Notes: generated by a model from the letters alone, not told the origin. 64,000 bases of DNA from Allobosea sp. 67-29 (GCF_001898115.1 NZ_MKSQ01000005.1:124001-188000), one strand, 5' to 3'; shown: positions 28,781 to 38,498, counted from the stretch's first letter. Translations and numbers: made by a program.

Positions 28781-29554
28781 TCAGGCGTTCTTGAAATCGG
28801 GCTTCCGCTTCTCGGCGAAGGCGGACATGCCCTCCTTCTGGTCTGCCGTCGCGAAGAGCGAGGAGAAGATGCGGCGCTCGAAGCGCAGCCCCTCCTGAAG
28901 GGTTACCTCGAAAGCGCGCTCGACCGCTTCCTTCGCCATCAGCACGGAGGGCAGCGACTTCGCCGCGATCGCCTCGGCCGCCTTCAGCGTCTCGGGCAGA
29001 AGCTCGGCCAGCGGCACGACCCGGGCGACGAGGCCGGAGCGCTCGGCTTCCTCGGCGCCCATCATCCGTCCTGTCAGGCACAGATCCATCGCCTTGGCCT
29101 TGCCGACCGCCTTGGTCAGGCGCTGCGTGCCGCCGGCGCCGGGGATGACGCCGAGATTGATCTCGGGCTGGCCGAATTTCGCATTGTCCGCGGCGATGAT
29201 GAAATCGCACATCATGGCGAGCTCGCAGCCGCCGCCGAGCGCGAAGCCCGCGACCGCCGCGATGATCGGCTTCTTGCGCCGGCCGATCCGGTCCCAGTCC
29301 TCGAACTTGTCGTCGAGATAGGTGCCGGGGAAGGTCCGGCTCTGCATCTCCTTGATGTCGGCGCCGGCGGCGAAGGCCTTCTCCGAGCCGGTGAGGACGA
29401 CGCAGCCGATCTCGGCATCTTTCTCGAAGCCGTCGAGCGCCTGGTTGATCTCGCCGATGAGCTGGCCGTTCAGCGCGTTCAGCGCCTGCGGGCGGTTGAG
29501 CGTGATCAGCCCGACCTTGCCCTTCGTCTCGACGAGAATGGTCTCATAAGCCAT
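28781..29554 (-). CDS. enoyl-CoA hydratase
   Basis: A crotonase of 257 residues that adds water to trans-2-enoyl-CoA in fatty-acid and branched-chain breakdown. The oxyanion-hole segments are [10 protein letters not shown] and [14 protein letters not shown], and both catalytic glutamates are present (Glu111 in GGCELA and Glu131 in FGQPEINLG). The C-terminal extension ends [11 protein letters not shown] crotonase near rpsT, mutM and ubiE is a conserved arrangement in the order. In other genomes it is called FadB1 or EchA; I assign no symbol. Confidence 0.93.
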   Translation of the reverse strand: MAYETILVETKGKVGLITLNRPQALNALNGQLIGEINQALDGFEKDAEIGCVVLTGSEKAFAAGADIKEMQSRTFPGTYLDDKFEDWDRIGRRKKPIIAAVAGFALGGGCELAMMCDFIIAADNAKFGQPEINLGVIPGAGGTQRLTKAVGKAKAMDLCLTGRMMGAEEAERSGLVARVVPLAELLPETLKAAEAIAAKSLPSVLMAKEAVERAFEVTLQEGLRFERRIFSSLFATADQKEGMSAFAEKRKPDFKNA

Positions 29555-29745
29555 GGCGGCCTCCCGGATGCTGCTGTGCCGCCAGCTTTAGCGGGCCGCC
29601 AGGCCTCAAGTCCACGGGCAGCAGACGCAAAGCGGGATGCGCGAAAGCGACCGCCGTCGGACGATCGATGGATCCGGCGGCCGGCGCCGCGCGTATTGCT
29701 GGGCAGGCGCCGCATCGACGGCCGCTCGTCACGAGGGAGGTCGAA

Positions 29746-30303
29746 ATGAAGTCGATCCTGCTCGCCGCTGCGGCGGCTCTCACCTTGGCCGGCTGTGCCG
29801 GCGGCTCGGGCGCCAGCGGCTCCGGCCAGGCTCCCGAGCCTCGCAAGCGCATCGATGTGGCGCGCTTCTATTCAGGAACCTGGCGCGAAATCGCGCGACG
29901 CCCCATGAGCATCACCGATGGCTGTGTCGCAGGAGCGACGGAGTATGGCCCGGGTCGCCAGGGCGGCATCGAGGTGCTGGATTCCTGCCGGATGGGCAGT
30001 CCGAAGGGCGAGCTGAAGACGGTCGGTGGGCCGGGCACGATCCTCGACCCCGGCTTCAATGCCAAGTTGCGCGTGGACTACAAGCTCTACGGTTTTGTGC
30101 CGGTGCAGCGGGATTATTGGGTTCTGGATCGTGCCGATGACTATAGCTGGTTCATCTCGGCCGACCCGACCTTTCGCGACCTCTACATCTTCACCCGCGA
30201 TCCGCAGATCGGCGCCACCCAGCGCAAGCGGCTGGTGCAGCGCGCCGCGGCGCTCGGCTACGACGTCTCGAAGCTGGAGTTCCCGCAGCAGCCCAAGCGC
30301 TGA
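29746..30303 (+). CDS. lipocalin-like lipoprotein
   Basis: A secreted lipoprotein of 185 residues. The lipobox LAGC puts the lipidated Cys at 17. YSGTWREIARRPM (about 43-55) is the N-terminal lipocalin signature, seen in Blc-type outer-membrane lipocalins, and RDYWVLDRADDYSWFISADP and RDLYIFTRDPQI are the matching later strands. Such proteins bind fatty acids or lysolipids in the envelope. A GGGAGG ribosome-binding site sits six bases before the ATG. It is divergent from the enoyl-CoA hydratase and convergent with the endonuclease-like gene. Confidence 0.85.
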   Translation: MKSILLAAAAALTLAGCAGGSGASGSGQAPEPRKRIDVARFYSGTWREIARRPMSITDGCVAGATEYGPGRQGGIEVLDSCRMGSPKGELKTVGGPGTILDPGFNAKLRVDYKLYGFVPVQRDYWVLDRADDYSWFISADPTFRDLYIFTRDPQIGATQRKRLVQRAAALGYDVSKLEFPQQPKR

Positions 30304-30416
30304 CGTCAGCGGCGCGGCACAGGCCGCCGTCTTCGCCGCCGTCATGGGGCTGGCTCTGGACCCGACTCTCTGAGTGCTTGGTGCAGAGCCGGCGCTAGCG
30401 GCTTCGAGCAAGCCCC

Positions 30417-31217
30417 CTATAACGTCAGAACCAAAGGACAGTGGTCCGAAACCTCGGGCTCGGTGACTACGGTGAAGTCCGCCACCTCCACGCGACTGTT
30501 TACAAGCATGTAATCGGCGAATTTTCCCGCTTTCGCGTAATGGGAGGTGCGGGTGCTGCCGAACCCTCGCGCGGTCACGAGGTCGACCAGACCGATGCGG
30601 CCGAGAATCTCGAACGTTTGGCTCCCCGGCTCGACGTTGAAGTCTCCACAGACGACGACAGGGTCGTCTGGTTCTGCAATCTGCCGGACGAGGTCAGCCA
30701 GCCGCTCGGCTTGCGCAATCCTTTCGGGGGTATCGGCCTTTCCGTCGAGGTCACGTAAGCCGTGCATATGCGCGACGCAGATGAACTGCGCCTTTTCAAA
30801 GTCGAAGACCCGCACGGCATGGGCGCTTCGCGACCGCGGATGCTCGCCATAGCCATCGGGACAGAAGGCTTTGTGGACGAAGCCTTGCACCTGTCCTGTG
30901 ATCGGCAGCGTCCGGCGCACGAATGTTGCAAGCCCCCATTGGGAGGGAATGGACGACTCCCCATCCCAGAGCACGCCCTGCGCTGCGGGGCAGAAGATCG
31001 GTATGTGATCCGGGAGAACCCTCGCGACATCGCGAAACATGTTCGCTCGCTGCGGCAGAACATGGCTTCCGTCTCGGTACGTCAGCCACTCCTTCGCGGT
31101 CTCGGGACTGTGCACCACCTCCTGCAGGCAGAGGATGTCCGGAGATGAAGCCGCCAGATAGGCAGTAAGCGGTGCATGGAGCTTCCCGCCCCAACCGTTC
31201 AGACACATGATCTTCAT
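30417..31217 (-). CDS. endonuclease/exonuclease/phosphatase-family protein
   Basis: A 266-residue member of the EEP hydrolase superfamily, whose members cut DNA, RNA or phosphoesters. Core motifs are present: ILCLQEVV with the metal-binding Glu, VVVCGDFNVEPG, and SDHCPLVL with the catalytic Asp-His pair. There is no signal peptide. I chose the ATG at 31217 (MKIMCLNGWGG); an upstream start would overlap mutM. Base composition is lower than its neighbours: four 60-base rows counted by hand (30481, 30601, 30661, 30721) have 31, 35, 39 and 37 G/C, while rows in mutM are near 43. This suggests later acquisition. The substrate is unknown. Confidence 0.83.
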   Translation of the reverse strand: MKIMCLNGWGGKLHAPLTAYLAASSPDILCLQEVVHSPETAKEWLTYRDGSHVLPQRANMFRDVARVLPDHIPIFCPAAQGVLWDGESSIPSQWGLATFVRRTLPITGQVQGFVHKAFCPDGYGEHPRSRSAHAVRVFDFEKAQFICVAHMHGLRDLDGKADTPERIAQAERLADLVRQIAEPDDPVVVCGDFNVEPGSQTFEILGRIGLVDLVTARGFGSTRTSHYAKAGKFADYMLVNSRVEVADFTVVTEPEVSDHCPLVLTL

Positions 31218-31270
31218 CCAGCGGCCTTCGGTCTCGACTGTTCCATGCGCGGAGGGATTGCAGCGGCCCG

Positions 31271-32167
31271 TTAGCGAACAGCCCGCCTCTGGCAGCTCTC
31301 GCAATAAAACGTCGAGCGCCCCGATTGCACCAGCCGCTTCACCAGCTTCCCGCAGCTCGGCGTGACGCAGGTCTCGCCTTCGCGGTCATAGACCTTGAAG
31401 CGGTGCTGGAAATAGCCGAGCGAGCCGTCGGCATGGGCGAAGTCGCGCAGCGTCGAGCCGCCGGCCGCGACCGCCTCCTCCAGCACCTCGCGGATAATGC
31501 GGGCGAGCTCGTGGGCCTTCTCGCGCGGACGGCCGGTCGGCGTCGCGATCGTCCCGGCTTCCGCCTCCGGGTGGAGCCCGGCCCGGAACAGGGCCTCGCA
31601 GACATAGATATTGCCGAGACCGGCCACGAGCCGCTGATCGAGCAGCGCGGCCTTGAGCGGCGCGATCTTGTCCGCAAACAGCTTTGCCAGCGTCTCGCCC
31701 GAGAGTTCGTTGCCGAGCGGTTCGATGCCCATGCCCGCGAAATGCTTCGATGTCGCGAGCTCCGCGCGGGGCACGAGGTCCATGAAGCCGAAGCGGCGCA
31801 CGTCGTTATAGGTAACGCGCGCGCCGGTCCCCATCTCGAACACGACATGGTCGTGGATCAGGTGCCGGCCGATCTCATTGTAATAGGAGCCGGGTTCGGT
31901 CGGCGGGGTGCCGGGCGCCTCGACGATGAAGCGCCCGCTCATGCCCAGATGCATGATCAGCGCTTCGCCGTCGTCGAGATCGGCGATCAGGTATTTCGCC
32001 CGCCGCGACAGGGCCTCGACGCGTCGACCACTCAGACGCTCGGCGAAGCGCTCGGGCAGGGGAAAGCGCAGGTCCGGCCGGCGCAGCTCGACGCGCTGGA
32101 AGCGCTCGCCCAGCATGGCGGGCTCCAGCCCGCGCCGGACGGTTTCGACCTCGGGTAGCTCCGGCAT
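31271..32167 (-). CDS. mutM: formamidopyrimidine-DNA glycosylase
   Basis: A bifunctional glycosylase/AP lyase of 298 residues that removes 8-oxoguanine. The start must be the ATG at 32167, because [14 protein letters not shown] puts catalytic Pro2 and Glu3 directly after the initiator. The zinc finger at the C-terminus has Cys pairs in ETCVTPSCG and [10 protein letters not shown], the first spaced C-x4-C rather than the textbook C-x2-C. It is divergent from ubiE, a conserved pairing in Rhizobiales. Confidence 0.96.
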   Translation of the reverse strand: MPELPEVETVRRGLEPAMLGERFQRVELRRPDLRFPLPERFAERLSGRRVEALSRRAKYLIADLDDGEALIMHLGMSGRFIVEAPGTPPTEPGSYYNEIGRHLIHDHVVFEMGTGARVTYNDVRRFGFMDLVPRAELATSKHFAGMGIEPLGNELSGETLAKLFADKIAPLKAALLDQRLVAGLGNIYVCEALFRAGLHPEAEAGTIATPTGRPREKAHELARIIREVLEEAVAAGGSTLRDFAHADGSLGYFQHRFKVYDREGETCVTPSCGKLVKRLVQSGRSTFYCESCQRRAVR

Positions 32168-32281
32168 CGTCAACGACCTTCGTAAAGCCTGCGGCGAGAC
32201 GGGCCGCGACAAGCCCGCCGCCTTTGGCTATTCATCGCCTCAGGCGAAGACAAGACAGATTTGCACAGGGCCGGCCCGACC

Positions 32282-33043
32282 GTGACAGCAGCTTCCGACA
32301 CCACTCATTTCGGCTTCGAGACGGTGAAGCTCGCCGAGAAGCAGGCCAAGGTCGACGACGTCTTCCACAAGGTCGCCAATCGCTACGACCTGATGAACGA
32401 CCTGATGTCGGGCGGCCTGCACCGGGCCTGGAAGAGCGCGCTATTGACCGCGATCAACCCGGCCAAGGACCGGCCGTTCCACCATCTCGACGTGGCCGGG
32501 GGCACGGGCGATGTCGCCTTCTCGGTGCTGGAGGCCGGTGGCGTTCAGACCGACGTCACCGTGCTCGACATCAATGCCGACATGTTGCGTGTCGGGCGCG
32601 AGCGCGCCGACAAGCGTTTTCCGGAGGACGATCGCATCCGCTTCGTCCAGGGCAATGCCGAGGAACTCGGCCTGCCGAGCGACCATTTCGACTGCTACAC
32701 CATCGCCTTCGGCATCCGGAACGTGCCGCGCATCGACAAGGCGCTGGCGGAAGCCTATCGCGTGCTGAAGCGCGGCGGGCGCTTCCTCTGCCTCGAATTC
32801 AGCCATGTCGACGTGCCGCTGCTCGACAAGATCTACGAGACCTATTCCTTCAAGGTCATCCCGCCGATGGGCCGCATGGTCACCGGCGAGGCCGAGCCCT
32901 ACCAGTATCTCGTCGAGTCGATCCGCAAGTTCCCGAAGCCGCAGGCCTTCGCCAACATGATCGAGGATGCCGGCTTCCGTCGCGCGAAGTTCACAGCCAT
33001 GACCGGCGGCGTCGTGGCGCTGCATTCCGGCTGGAAGCTGTGA
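32282..33043 (+). CDS. ubiE: demethylmenaquinone/ubiquinone methyltransferase UbiE
   Basis: A SAM-dependent C-methyltransferase of ubiquinone synthesis, 253 residues. Motif I is [13 protein letters not shown], and the family signatures are [17 protein letters not shown] and [21 protein letters not shown] chose the GTG at 32282 ([11 protein letters not shown]), which brings the family's conserved THFG close to the N-terminus; a TTG at 32261 is in the same frame and would add seven residues. ubiB starts 16 bases downstream, so the pair is co-transcribed. Confidence 0.95.
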   Translation: MTAASDTTHFGFETVKLAEKQAKVDDVFHKVANRYDLMNDLMSGGLHRAWKSALLTAINPAKDRPFHHLDVAGGTGDVAFSVLEAGGVQTDVTVLDINADMLRVGRERADKRFPEDDRIRFVQGNAEELGLPSDHFDCYTIAFGIRNVPRIDKALAEAYRVLKRGGRFLCLEFSHVDVPLLDKIYETYSFKVIPPMGRMVTGEAEPYQYLVESIRKFPKPQAFANMIEDAGFRRAKFTAMTGGVVALHSGWKL

Positions 33044-33059
33044 TGCTGGCTCAGGCGGC

Positions 33060-34616
33060 ATGATCTCCTCCTTCTTCCACATGCTGCGCGGCGCGCGCGT
33101 CGGCTTCGTGCTGGCGCGCGAGGGCGCGCTGGCGCTGGTCGACCCCTCCGTGTTGCCGCCGCTGGCGCGCGGGCTGATCCGCCTCGGCCGGCTGATCGAA
33201 CGCCGTGGCGCCGGCTCCTCCGCCACCCGGCTCGCGGCGGCGCTGACGCGGCTTGGCCCCTCCTATGTCAAGTTCGGCCAGTTCCTGGCGACGCGGCCCG
33301 ATGTCGTCGGCATGAGGATCGCGCAGGACCTCTCGGCCCTGCAGGACCGGATGCCGGCCTTCCCGATGGCGGAGGCCCGCGCCATCGTCGAGGCCGCCCA
33401 CGGCGCCAAGCTCGAGGACGTCTTCGTCGAATTCAGCGAGCCGGTCGCGGCCGCCTCGATCGCGCAGGTGCATCGCGCCCGGCTGAAGGACGGCCGCGAG
33501 GTCGCGGTCAAGATCCTGCGCCCCGGCATCCGCGACCGTTTCAATCGCGACCTCGCCGCGATGCGCTTCGGCGCGGAGACGGCCGAGCAACGCTCGGCTG
33601 AGGCGCGGCGCCTGCGCTTCACCGGCGTCGTCGAGACGCTGGCCCGCTCGGTTGCGATGGAGATGGATTTGCGGCTCGAAGCCGCCGCGCTCTCCGAATT
33701 CGCTGAGAACACCAAGGACGATCCCGATTTCCGCGTGCCGGAGCCGGATTGGCAGCTCACGGCCCGCGAGATGCTGGTCGACGAATGGATCGACGCGATC
33801 CGTCTTTCCGATGTCGAGGGCCTGCGCTCCGCCGGACACGATTTGCCGGAGCTCGCCCGCAAGATCATCCAGTCGTTCCTGAAGCACGCGATCCGCGACG
33901 GCTTCTTCCATGCCGACATGCATCCCGGAAATCTCTTCGTCGACGCGGAGGGGCGCCTCGTCGCCGTCGATGGCGGCATCATGGGCCGGCTCGGCCTGAA
34001 AGAGCGGCGCTTCCTCGCCGAGATCCTGCTCGGCTTCATCACCCGCGACTACCGCCGCGTCGCGCAGGTGCATTTCGAGGCGGGCTATGTCCCGGCTCAT
34101 CACGACGTCGAGGATTTCGCCCAGGCGATCCGCGCCGTCGGCGAGCCGATCCACGACAAGCGCGCCGACCAGATCTCGATGGCCAAGGTGCTGACCCTGC
34201 TCTTCGAGATCACCGGCATGTTCGACATGGCGACCCGCACCGAGCTCGTCATGCTGCAGAAGACCATGGTGGTGGTCGAGGGCGTCGCCCGCTCGCTCGA
34301 CCCGCATCTCGACATGTGGGGCACCGCCGATCCGGTCGTCCGCAGCTGGATCACGCATAACCTCGGGCCGATCGGCCGATTGGAGGAGGCCGGGCGCGGC
34401 GCCCGCTCGCTGCTCGGCTCGCTCGCGAGCCTGCCCGACACGGTCGGCCGGGCCGAGCGCGTGCTGGGACAGCTCGAGGATGCCTCCCGGCACGGCTTTT
34501 CTCTCGACGAGCGCAGCGTCGCGGCGATCGGCCGTGCCGAAGCCCGGCGCAACCGCTGGGGCACGGCCGCGCTCTGGGTCATCGCCGGGCTGATCGCCTA
34601 CGGCGTCTTCGGCTGA
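33060..34616 (+). CDS. ubiB: ubiquinone biosynthesis regulatory protein UbiB
   Basis: A membrane-anchored atypical kinase/ATPase of 518 residues needed for ubiquinone synthesis. The family-specific KxGQ motif is in YVKFGQFLATRPD, the Ala-rich loop is PVAAASIAQVHRA, and the catalytic-loop region is DGFFHADMHPGNLFVD. The metal-binding DFG is here DGG (residues 304-306 in VAVDGGIMGRLG), an unusual change of Phe to Gly; the metal-binding Asp is kept. A hydrophobic C-terminal segment (WGTAALWVIAGLIAYGVFG) is the membrane anchor. Confidence 0.93.
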   Translation: MISSFFHMLRGARVGFVLAREGALALVDPSVLPPLARGLIRLGRLIERRGAGSSATRLAAALTRLGPSYVKFGQFLATRPDVVGMRIAQDLSALQDRMPAFPMAEARAIVEAAHGAKLEDVFVEFSEPVAAASIAQVHRARLKDGREVAVKILRPGIRDRFNRDLAAMRFGAETAEQRSAEARRLRFTGVVETLARSVAMEMDLRLEAAALSEFAENTKDDPDFRVPEPDWQLTAREMLVDEWIDAIRLSDVEGLRSAGHDLPELARKIIQSFLKHAIRDGFFHADMHPGNLFVDAEGRLVAVDGGIMGRLGLKERRFLAEILLGFITRDYRRVAQVHFEAGYVPAHHDVEDFAQAIRAVGEPIHDKRADQISMAKVLTLLFEITGMFDMATRTELVMLQKTMVVVEGVARSLDPHLDMWGTADPVVRSWITHNLGPIGRLEEAGRGARSLLGSLASLPDTVGRAERVLGQLEDASRHGFSLDERSVAAIGRAEARRNRWGTAALWVIAGLIAYGVFG

Positions 34617-34628
34617 GGACGGAGCCGT

Positions 34629-35486
34629 TCAGGCCAGCCGCTTGATGCTGGTGATGGCGCCGAAGCTCTTGGCCAGGATGCGCTCCCGGGCTGCCCTGAG
34701 CGGTTCGCTGAAGACGGTCATCGTGTAGCCGTTGGCGTGGAGCAGCGTGTCCGGGTCGGTCAGGATCCCGACATGGCCCTTCCAGAAGACGAGGTCACCG
34801 CGCCTGAGGCCGGAGAGGCTGTCGTCGAAGGGCACGGCCGTGCCGAGCGTCGCTTCCAGCATGTCGGAATCCCGCGGCGAGGCGATGCCGGCCGCCGCCA
34901 GCGCGAGCTGCGTCAGCCCGGAGCAGTCGAGTCCGAGGCTGGTCTTCCCGCCCCAGAGATAGGGCACTCCGAGGAAGCGCTCGGCCACTGCGACGGAATC
35001 GGGCTCGAAGCGGTCAGGCGGAGCGAGGTGCCTGAGGAAGACATGGCCGCCATCGGCGAGCACGGCGAAATCGTCCTTGTGCTCCACGACGGCGACGCCT
35101 GCGTTGAGCGAGAGGGCCGCGAGCGGCGGCAGTTTGATCGAGGGGCCGGGGTAAACGAAGGTTCGAAGCGCGCTGACGCGATGCGTCGGTGCTGGCTGGT
35201 CCGGCCGCAGGCAATCGTCGGGCAGATAACCGACATAGCCGTCCCCGGCGAGCTGCCCCCAGGCCCAGCCTTCAAAGCGCTCATAGACCTGCACCAGCTC
35301 ACCCGCGAGCGCTTCCGTATCCAGGGCGGCGTCGGGGCGCGGCTCCCGCCGCAGCGCCGCCGCAGGGGTGACGACGCGCATCGGCTGCGGATCGGCGAAG
35401 GCCGGAGCCTTGACCTGCCCGCGCAGATGGCCGGCGGCGAGATCGTCGCGGAAGGGCGTGATGCGGCGGTCGAGAATCGCGGTCAT
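34629..35486 (-). CDS. NlpC/P60-family cell-wall hydrolase
   Basis: A putative peptidoglycan endopeptidase of 285 residues. The N-terminal half holds bacterial SH3-like domains (LVQVYERFEGWAWGQLAGDG, residues 65-84). The C-terminal NlpC/P60 domain has the catalytic Cys188 in GLDCSGLTQ and His238 in WKGHVGI. No signal peptide is apparent, so export would need another route or the enzyme acts in the cytoplasm on recycled muropeptides. It follows the MarR gene by 47 bases and the aminopeptidase gene in the same direction; in many Rhizobiales the aminopeptidase and this gene are direct neighbours. Confidence 0.87.
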   Translation of the reverse strand: MTAILDRRITPFRDDLAAGHLRGQVKAPAFADPQPMRVVTPAAALRREPRPDAALDTEALAGELVQVYERFEGWAWGQLAGDGYVGYLPDDCLRPDQPAPTHRVSALRTFVYPGPSIKLPPLAALSLNAGVAVVEHKDDFAVLADGGHVFLRHLAPPDRFEPDSVAVAERFLGVPYLWGGKTSLGLDCSGLTQLALAAAGIASPRDSDMLEATLGTAVPFDDSLSGLRRGDLVFWKGHVGILTDPDTLLHANGYTMTVFSEPLRAARERILAKSFGAITSIKRLA

Positions 35487-35533
35487 GACGGCAATCTATC
35501 CTTGCCTCCGGGCCACGGGGAGAGGCCGGCGGC

Positions 35534-35887
35534 TCAGCCGGCCCCGATTTCCTTCGCATGCTCGGTGACGAGGTCGCCGAGTCGTTCCACGGCGAGCGCT
35601 CCCGCGACCGTGCGCTGGATCACGACGTTGCGCCGGTCCTCCTCGTCGCGCTTGCGGGTGAGCAGGCCGAGCTTGCCGAGCGTGTCGAGCGCGCGGGTGA
35701 TCACCGGCTTGGTCACGCCGAGCTGCTTCGCCAGACCCCGCACCGTATGCGGCGGCAGTTCGAGATAGACGGTCAGCAGGATCGCGGTCTGGCGGGCCGA
35801 AAGGTCCGGCTCGCCGTCCCGCACCAGGTCGAGATGCACCTGCCGCCAGAGCCTGAGCGCCTGCGAGGGCCTGATCTCCAAGGGCAT
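35534..35887 (-). CDS. MarR-family regulator
   Basis: A short winged-helix regulator of 117 residues. LSARQTAILLTVYLELPPHT, VRGLAKQLGVTKPVITRALD and the wing KRDEEDRRNVVIQRT are typical. It lacks the long dimerisation helices at both ends seen in full-length MarR proteins, so it is near the minimum for the fold. It lies between the aminopeptidase and NlpC genes and may regulate them; there is no divergent target. Confidence 0.8.
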   Translation of the reverse strand: MPLEIRPSQALRLWRQVHLDLVRDGEPDLSARQTAILLTVYLELPPHTVRGLAKQLGVTKPVITRALDTLGKLGLLTRKRDEEDRRNVVIQRTVAGALAVERLGDLVTEHAKEIGAG

Positions 35888-35967
35888 GCGGACAGGGTTC
35901 CCGATCGTTACGGGTCCGTATCATTATCGCGCGGGCGCCGTGGCGCAATCGCCTTCGCCGATCAGGC

Positions 35968-37350
35968 TTAACCGGCGGGATAGAGCTGCTTCGCGAGGGC
36001 ATAGGTCAGCCGCGCGGCCTGGCATTCGCCGCCTTCGGGGCGGCCGGGCTTGGCCGCGGGAGTCCAGGCATAGATGTCGAAATGGGCATAGGAGGGCGTC
36101 CGCTCGACGAAGCGGTTGAGGAACAGCGCGGCCGTGACCGACCCGGCCATACCACCGCTGGAGACATGGTTCACATCGGCGATCTTGGAATCGAGCATGC
36201 GGTCATAGGGCGCCCAGAGCGGCAGGCGCCAGACCGGGTCGTTCACGGCAAGCCCGATCCGCGCGATCTCGGCGGCAAGCCCCTCGTCATGGGTGTAGAA
36301 GGGCGGCAGCTCCGGGCCGAGCGCCGTGCGGGCGGCCCCGGTCAGCGTGGCGTAGTCGATCAGCAGCTCCGGCGCCTCCTCGTCTGCGAGCGCGAGAGCA
36401 TCCGCCAGGATCAGCCGCCCCTCGGCGTCGGTATTGCCGATCTCGACGGTGAGACCCTTGCGGCTCGGCAGGATGTCGCCCGGTCTGAACGCCTCGCCCG
36501 CGATCGCGTTTTCCACCGCCGGCACCAGCAGGCGCAGCCGCACCGGCAGCTTGGCCAGCATGATCATGCGCGCGGCGGCGATGGCTGCGGCCGCTCCGCC
36601 CATGTCCTTCTTCATCAGCAGCATCGCTGCGGCAGGCTTGATGTCGAGCCCGCCGGTGTCGAAGGCGACGCCCTTGCCGACCAGCGTGACCCTCGGGTGA
36701 GACGGGCTGCCCCAGACGAGATCGATCAGCCGCGGCACGCGCGGGGATGCGCGGCCCACCGCGTGGATCATCGGGAAATTCCGGTCCAGCAGCTCCTCGC
36801 CGGCGATGCTCTCGACGGTCGCGCCGCATTCGGCGGCGAGCACGCGGATGGCGGCCTCGATCTCGTCCGGTCCCATGTCGTTCGCCGGCGTGTTGACGAG
36901 GTCGCGCGCCAGCATGGCCGATTCCGCGATCAGGCTGATCTCCGCGCCATCGACGCCCCTGGGCAGGACGAGCCGTGCCTTCGCCGGAGCGGGCTTGCGG
37001 TAGCGGTCGAAGCGATAGCCCTGCAGCAGCCAGCCGAGCGTGGCCAATGCCGGGTCGTCGATCTCGCCCTGCAGCGTGTAGGCGCCCTCGGGCAACTGCG
37101 CGGCCAGCCGCGCAGGGGCGAACGCGTCGCGGCTGCGCCCGGCGTCGGCGATTCCGAGCAGGACAGCGCCGAGGCGGCCGTCGCTGCCGGGCAGGAAGCA
37201 GTGCTCGCTGGCGCGCCCCGCAAAGCCCTGCGCCTGGGCAAAGCTCCGCTGTTCGGCCGGCAGTCTCTCCCGCAGCTCCGGCCAGCGCGAGGACGAGACG
37301 ACGTGAACGGGAACGGCCGCATCGGCGGTGGTGGTCAGGAGGCTGTGCAC
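35968..37350 (-). CDS. leucyl aminopeptidase family (M17) metallopeptidase
   Basis: A cytoplasmic two-metal aminopeptidase of 460 residues. The catalytic C-terminal domain shows VGKGVAFDTGGLDIKPAAAM, KKDMGGAAA, and the signature NTDAEGRLILADAL, with all the usual metal-binding residues in place. The start is a GTG at 37350 (GTG CAC AGC); no ATG lies nearby in frame. It is a variant of the PepA type that lacks the extended N-domain. It is divergent from tadD, with 122 bases between them. Confidence 0.92.
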   Translation of the reverse strand: MHSLLTTTADAAVPVHVVSSSRWPELRERLPAEQRSFAQAQGFAGRASEHCFLPGSDGRLGAVLLGIADAGRSRDAFAPARLAAQLPEGAYTLQGEIDDPALATLGWLLQGYRFDRYRKPAPAKARLVLPRGVDGAEISLIAESAMLARDLVNTPANDMGPDEIEAAIRVLAAECGATVESIAGEELLDRNFPMIHAVGRASPRVPRLIDLVWGSPSHPRVTLVGKGVAFDTGGLDIKPAAAMLLMKKDMGGAAAAIAAARMIMLAKLPVRLRLLVPAVENAIAGEAFRPGDILPSRKGLTVEIGNTDAEGRLILADALALADEEAPELLIDYATLTGAARTALGPELPPFYTHDEGLAAEIARIGLAVNDPVWRLPLWAPYDRMLDSKIADVNHVSSGGMAGSVTAALFLNRFVERTPSYAHFDIYAWTPAAKPGRPEGGECQAARLTYALAKQLYPAG

Positions 37351-37389
37351 GGGCAGGAACCGGTCTGGCAGGGCGGCGGAGGCGGCGAG

Positions 37390-37404
37390 TTAAGAATGCA
37401 TTAG
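37390..37404. promoter_or_regulatory. candidate CtrA box upstream of tadD
   Basis: TTAA-GAATGCA-TTAG matches TTAA-N7-TTAA in all but the last base. It lies 69 bases before the tadD ATG and is followed by a further TTAAC. A CtrA-controlled promoter would link tadD to the other pilus genes. Confidence 0.5.
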
Positions 37405-37472
37405 GGTTAACGCTTTATCACCGGAGCGACCAGACGAACCTGCCCGATAACATCCGCGAGGCGATCCGGCCC

Positions 37473-38378
37473 ATGTCCATAGCGCCCCCCTCCGAAGCGC
37501 AGCCCGCGTCTTGCCAGGTCCGGCACCGCCGCCGTTCGGCCGGGCTCGGCCTCGCCGTCTGCTTGGCCGCACTGGCGCTCGCCGGCTGCCAGAGCCGCGG
37601 CGGCCCGGGCGACATCACCGGCTCGATCGGGCGCAGCCAGCCCGCCGCGCCGCGCACCCTGGCCGATTGGCAGGCGGAGCGCGACAGCTGGGGCAGGCGC
37701 TACGAAGCCAACCAGAAGGATCGCAATGCGGCCTTCTATTACGCGCGCGCGCTGCGGGCGACGGACCAGCATGCCCAGGCCCTCGCCGTACTGCAGAGCG
37801 CGGTGCTGATCCATCAGGACGACCGCGAGTTGCTGGGCGCCTATGGCCGGTCGCTCGCCGATAACGGCCGCCTGCGCGAGGCCGACGACGTTCTGTCCCG
37901 GGCGCATTCGCCCGAGCGTCCTGACTGGCGCATCCTCTCGGCGCAAGGCACGGTCGCCGACCAGCTCGGCGAGCATGACCGGGCCCAGCAGCTCTATCAG
38001 GCGGCGCTGAAACTCGTGCCCGACGAACCGACGGTGATGTCCAATCTCGGCCTGTCGCTGGCCCTCTCCCGGCACCTGCCGGAGGCCGAACGCGTGCTGC
38101 GCGAGGCGGCGGCCGCGCCGGGAGCCGATGTGCGCGTGCGCCAGAACCTCGTGCTGGTCCTCGGCCTCCAGGGCCGCTTCGGCGAGGCGGAAAGCGTTGC
38201 CCGCCAGGACCAGAGCCCGGCGGAGGCGGCGGCGACCATCGCCTATCTCAAGCGCAGCGTCACGCAGCGCAACAGCTGGGATCTGCTCAAGGGCAAGGAC
38301 AAGGCCAAGGGCGAGCAGGGCGCGAGGCCGCCGCTGGCGCAGGACGCGGGTTCGGCAGCGGGTCGAGGCAGGAGCTGA
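37473..38378 (+). CDS. tadD: Flp pilus assembly lipoprotein TadD (TPR protein)
   Basis: A tetratricopeptide lipoprotein of 301 residues that helps the pilus secretin assemble. A lipobox LAGC places the lipidated Cys at 39 after a long, basic N-terminus. From about residue 75 to 250 there are TPR-like helix pairs such as NAAFYYARALRATDQHAQAL, DRELLGAYGRSLADNGRL and PTVMSNLGLSLALSRHL. It is on the plus strand, convergent with the tadC end of the main operon, and has its own promoter region. The frame is open upstream, but the ATG at 37473 is the first start with a signal sequence. Confidence 0.86.
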   Translation: MSIAPPSEAQPASCQVRHRRRSAGLGLAVCLAALALAGCQSRGGPGDITGSIGRSQPAAPRTLADWQAERDSWGRRYEANQKDRNAAFYYARALRATDQHAQALAVLQSAVLIHQDDRELLGAYGRSLADNGRLREADDVLSRAHSPERPDWRILSAQGTVADQLGEHDRAQQLYQAALKLVPDEPTVMSNLGLSLALSRHLPEAERVLREAAAAPGADVRVRQNLVLVLGLQGRFGEAESVARQDQSPAEAAATIAYLKRSVTQRNSWDLLKGKDKAKGEQGARPPLAQDAGSAAGRGRS

Positions 38379-38417
38379 CGCGAGAGCGCTCCCCCGGCCG
38401 CAAGCATCGTCAGTCGA

Positions 38418-38457
38418 AACGAAAGAGGCCGGAGCGGTTGCTCCGGCCTCTTTCGTT
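38418..38457. terminator. bidirectional terminator between tadD and tadC
   Basis: An 18-base perfect stem (AACGAAAGAGGCCGGAGC with its complement) closes on a four-base GGTT loop. The stem ends in CTCTTTCGTT on either strand, so it can stop transcription of tadD and, from the other side, of the tadC operon. Confidence 0.8.
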
Positions 38458-38498
38458 ATGGTGCAGCTGGCATTCCGATACTCCAGCTCTTTGATTTT

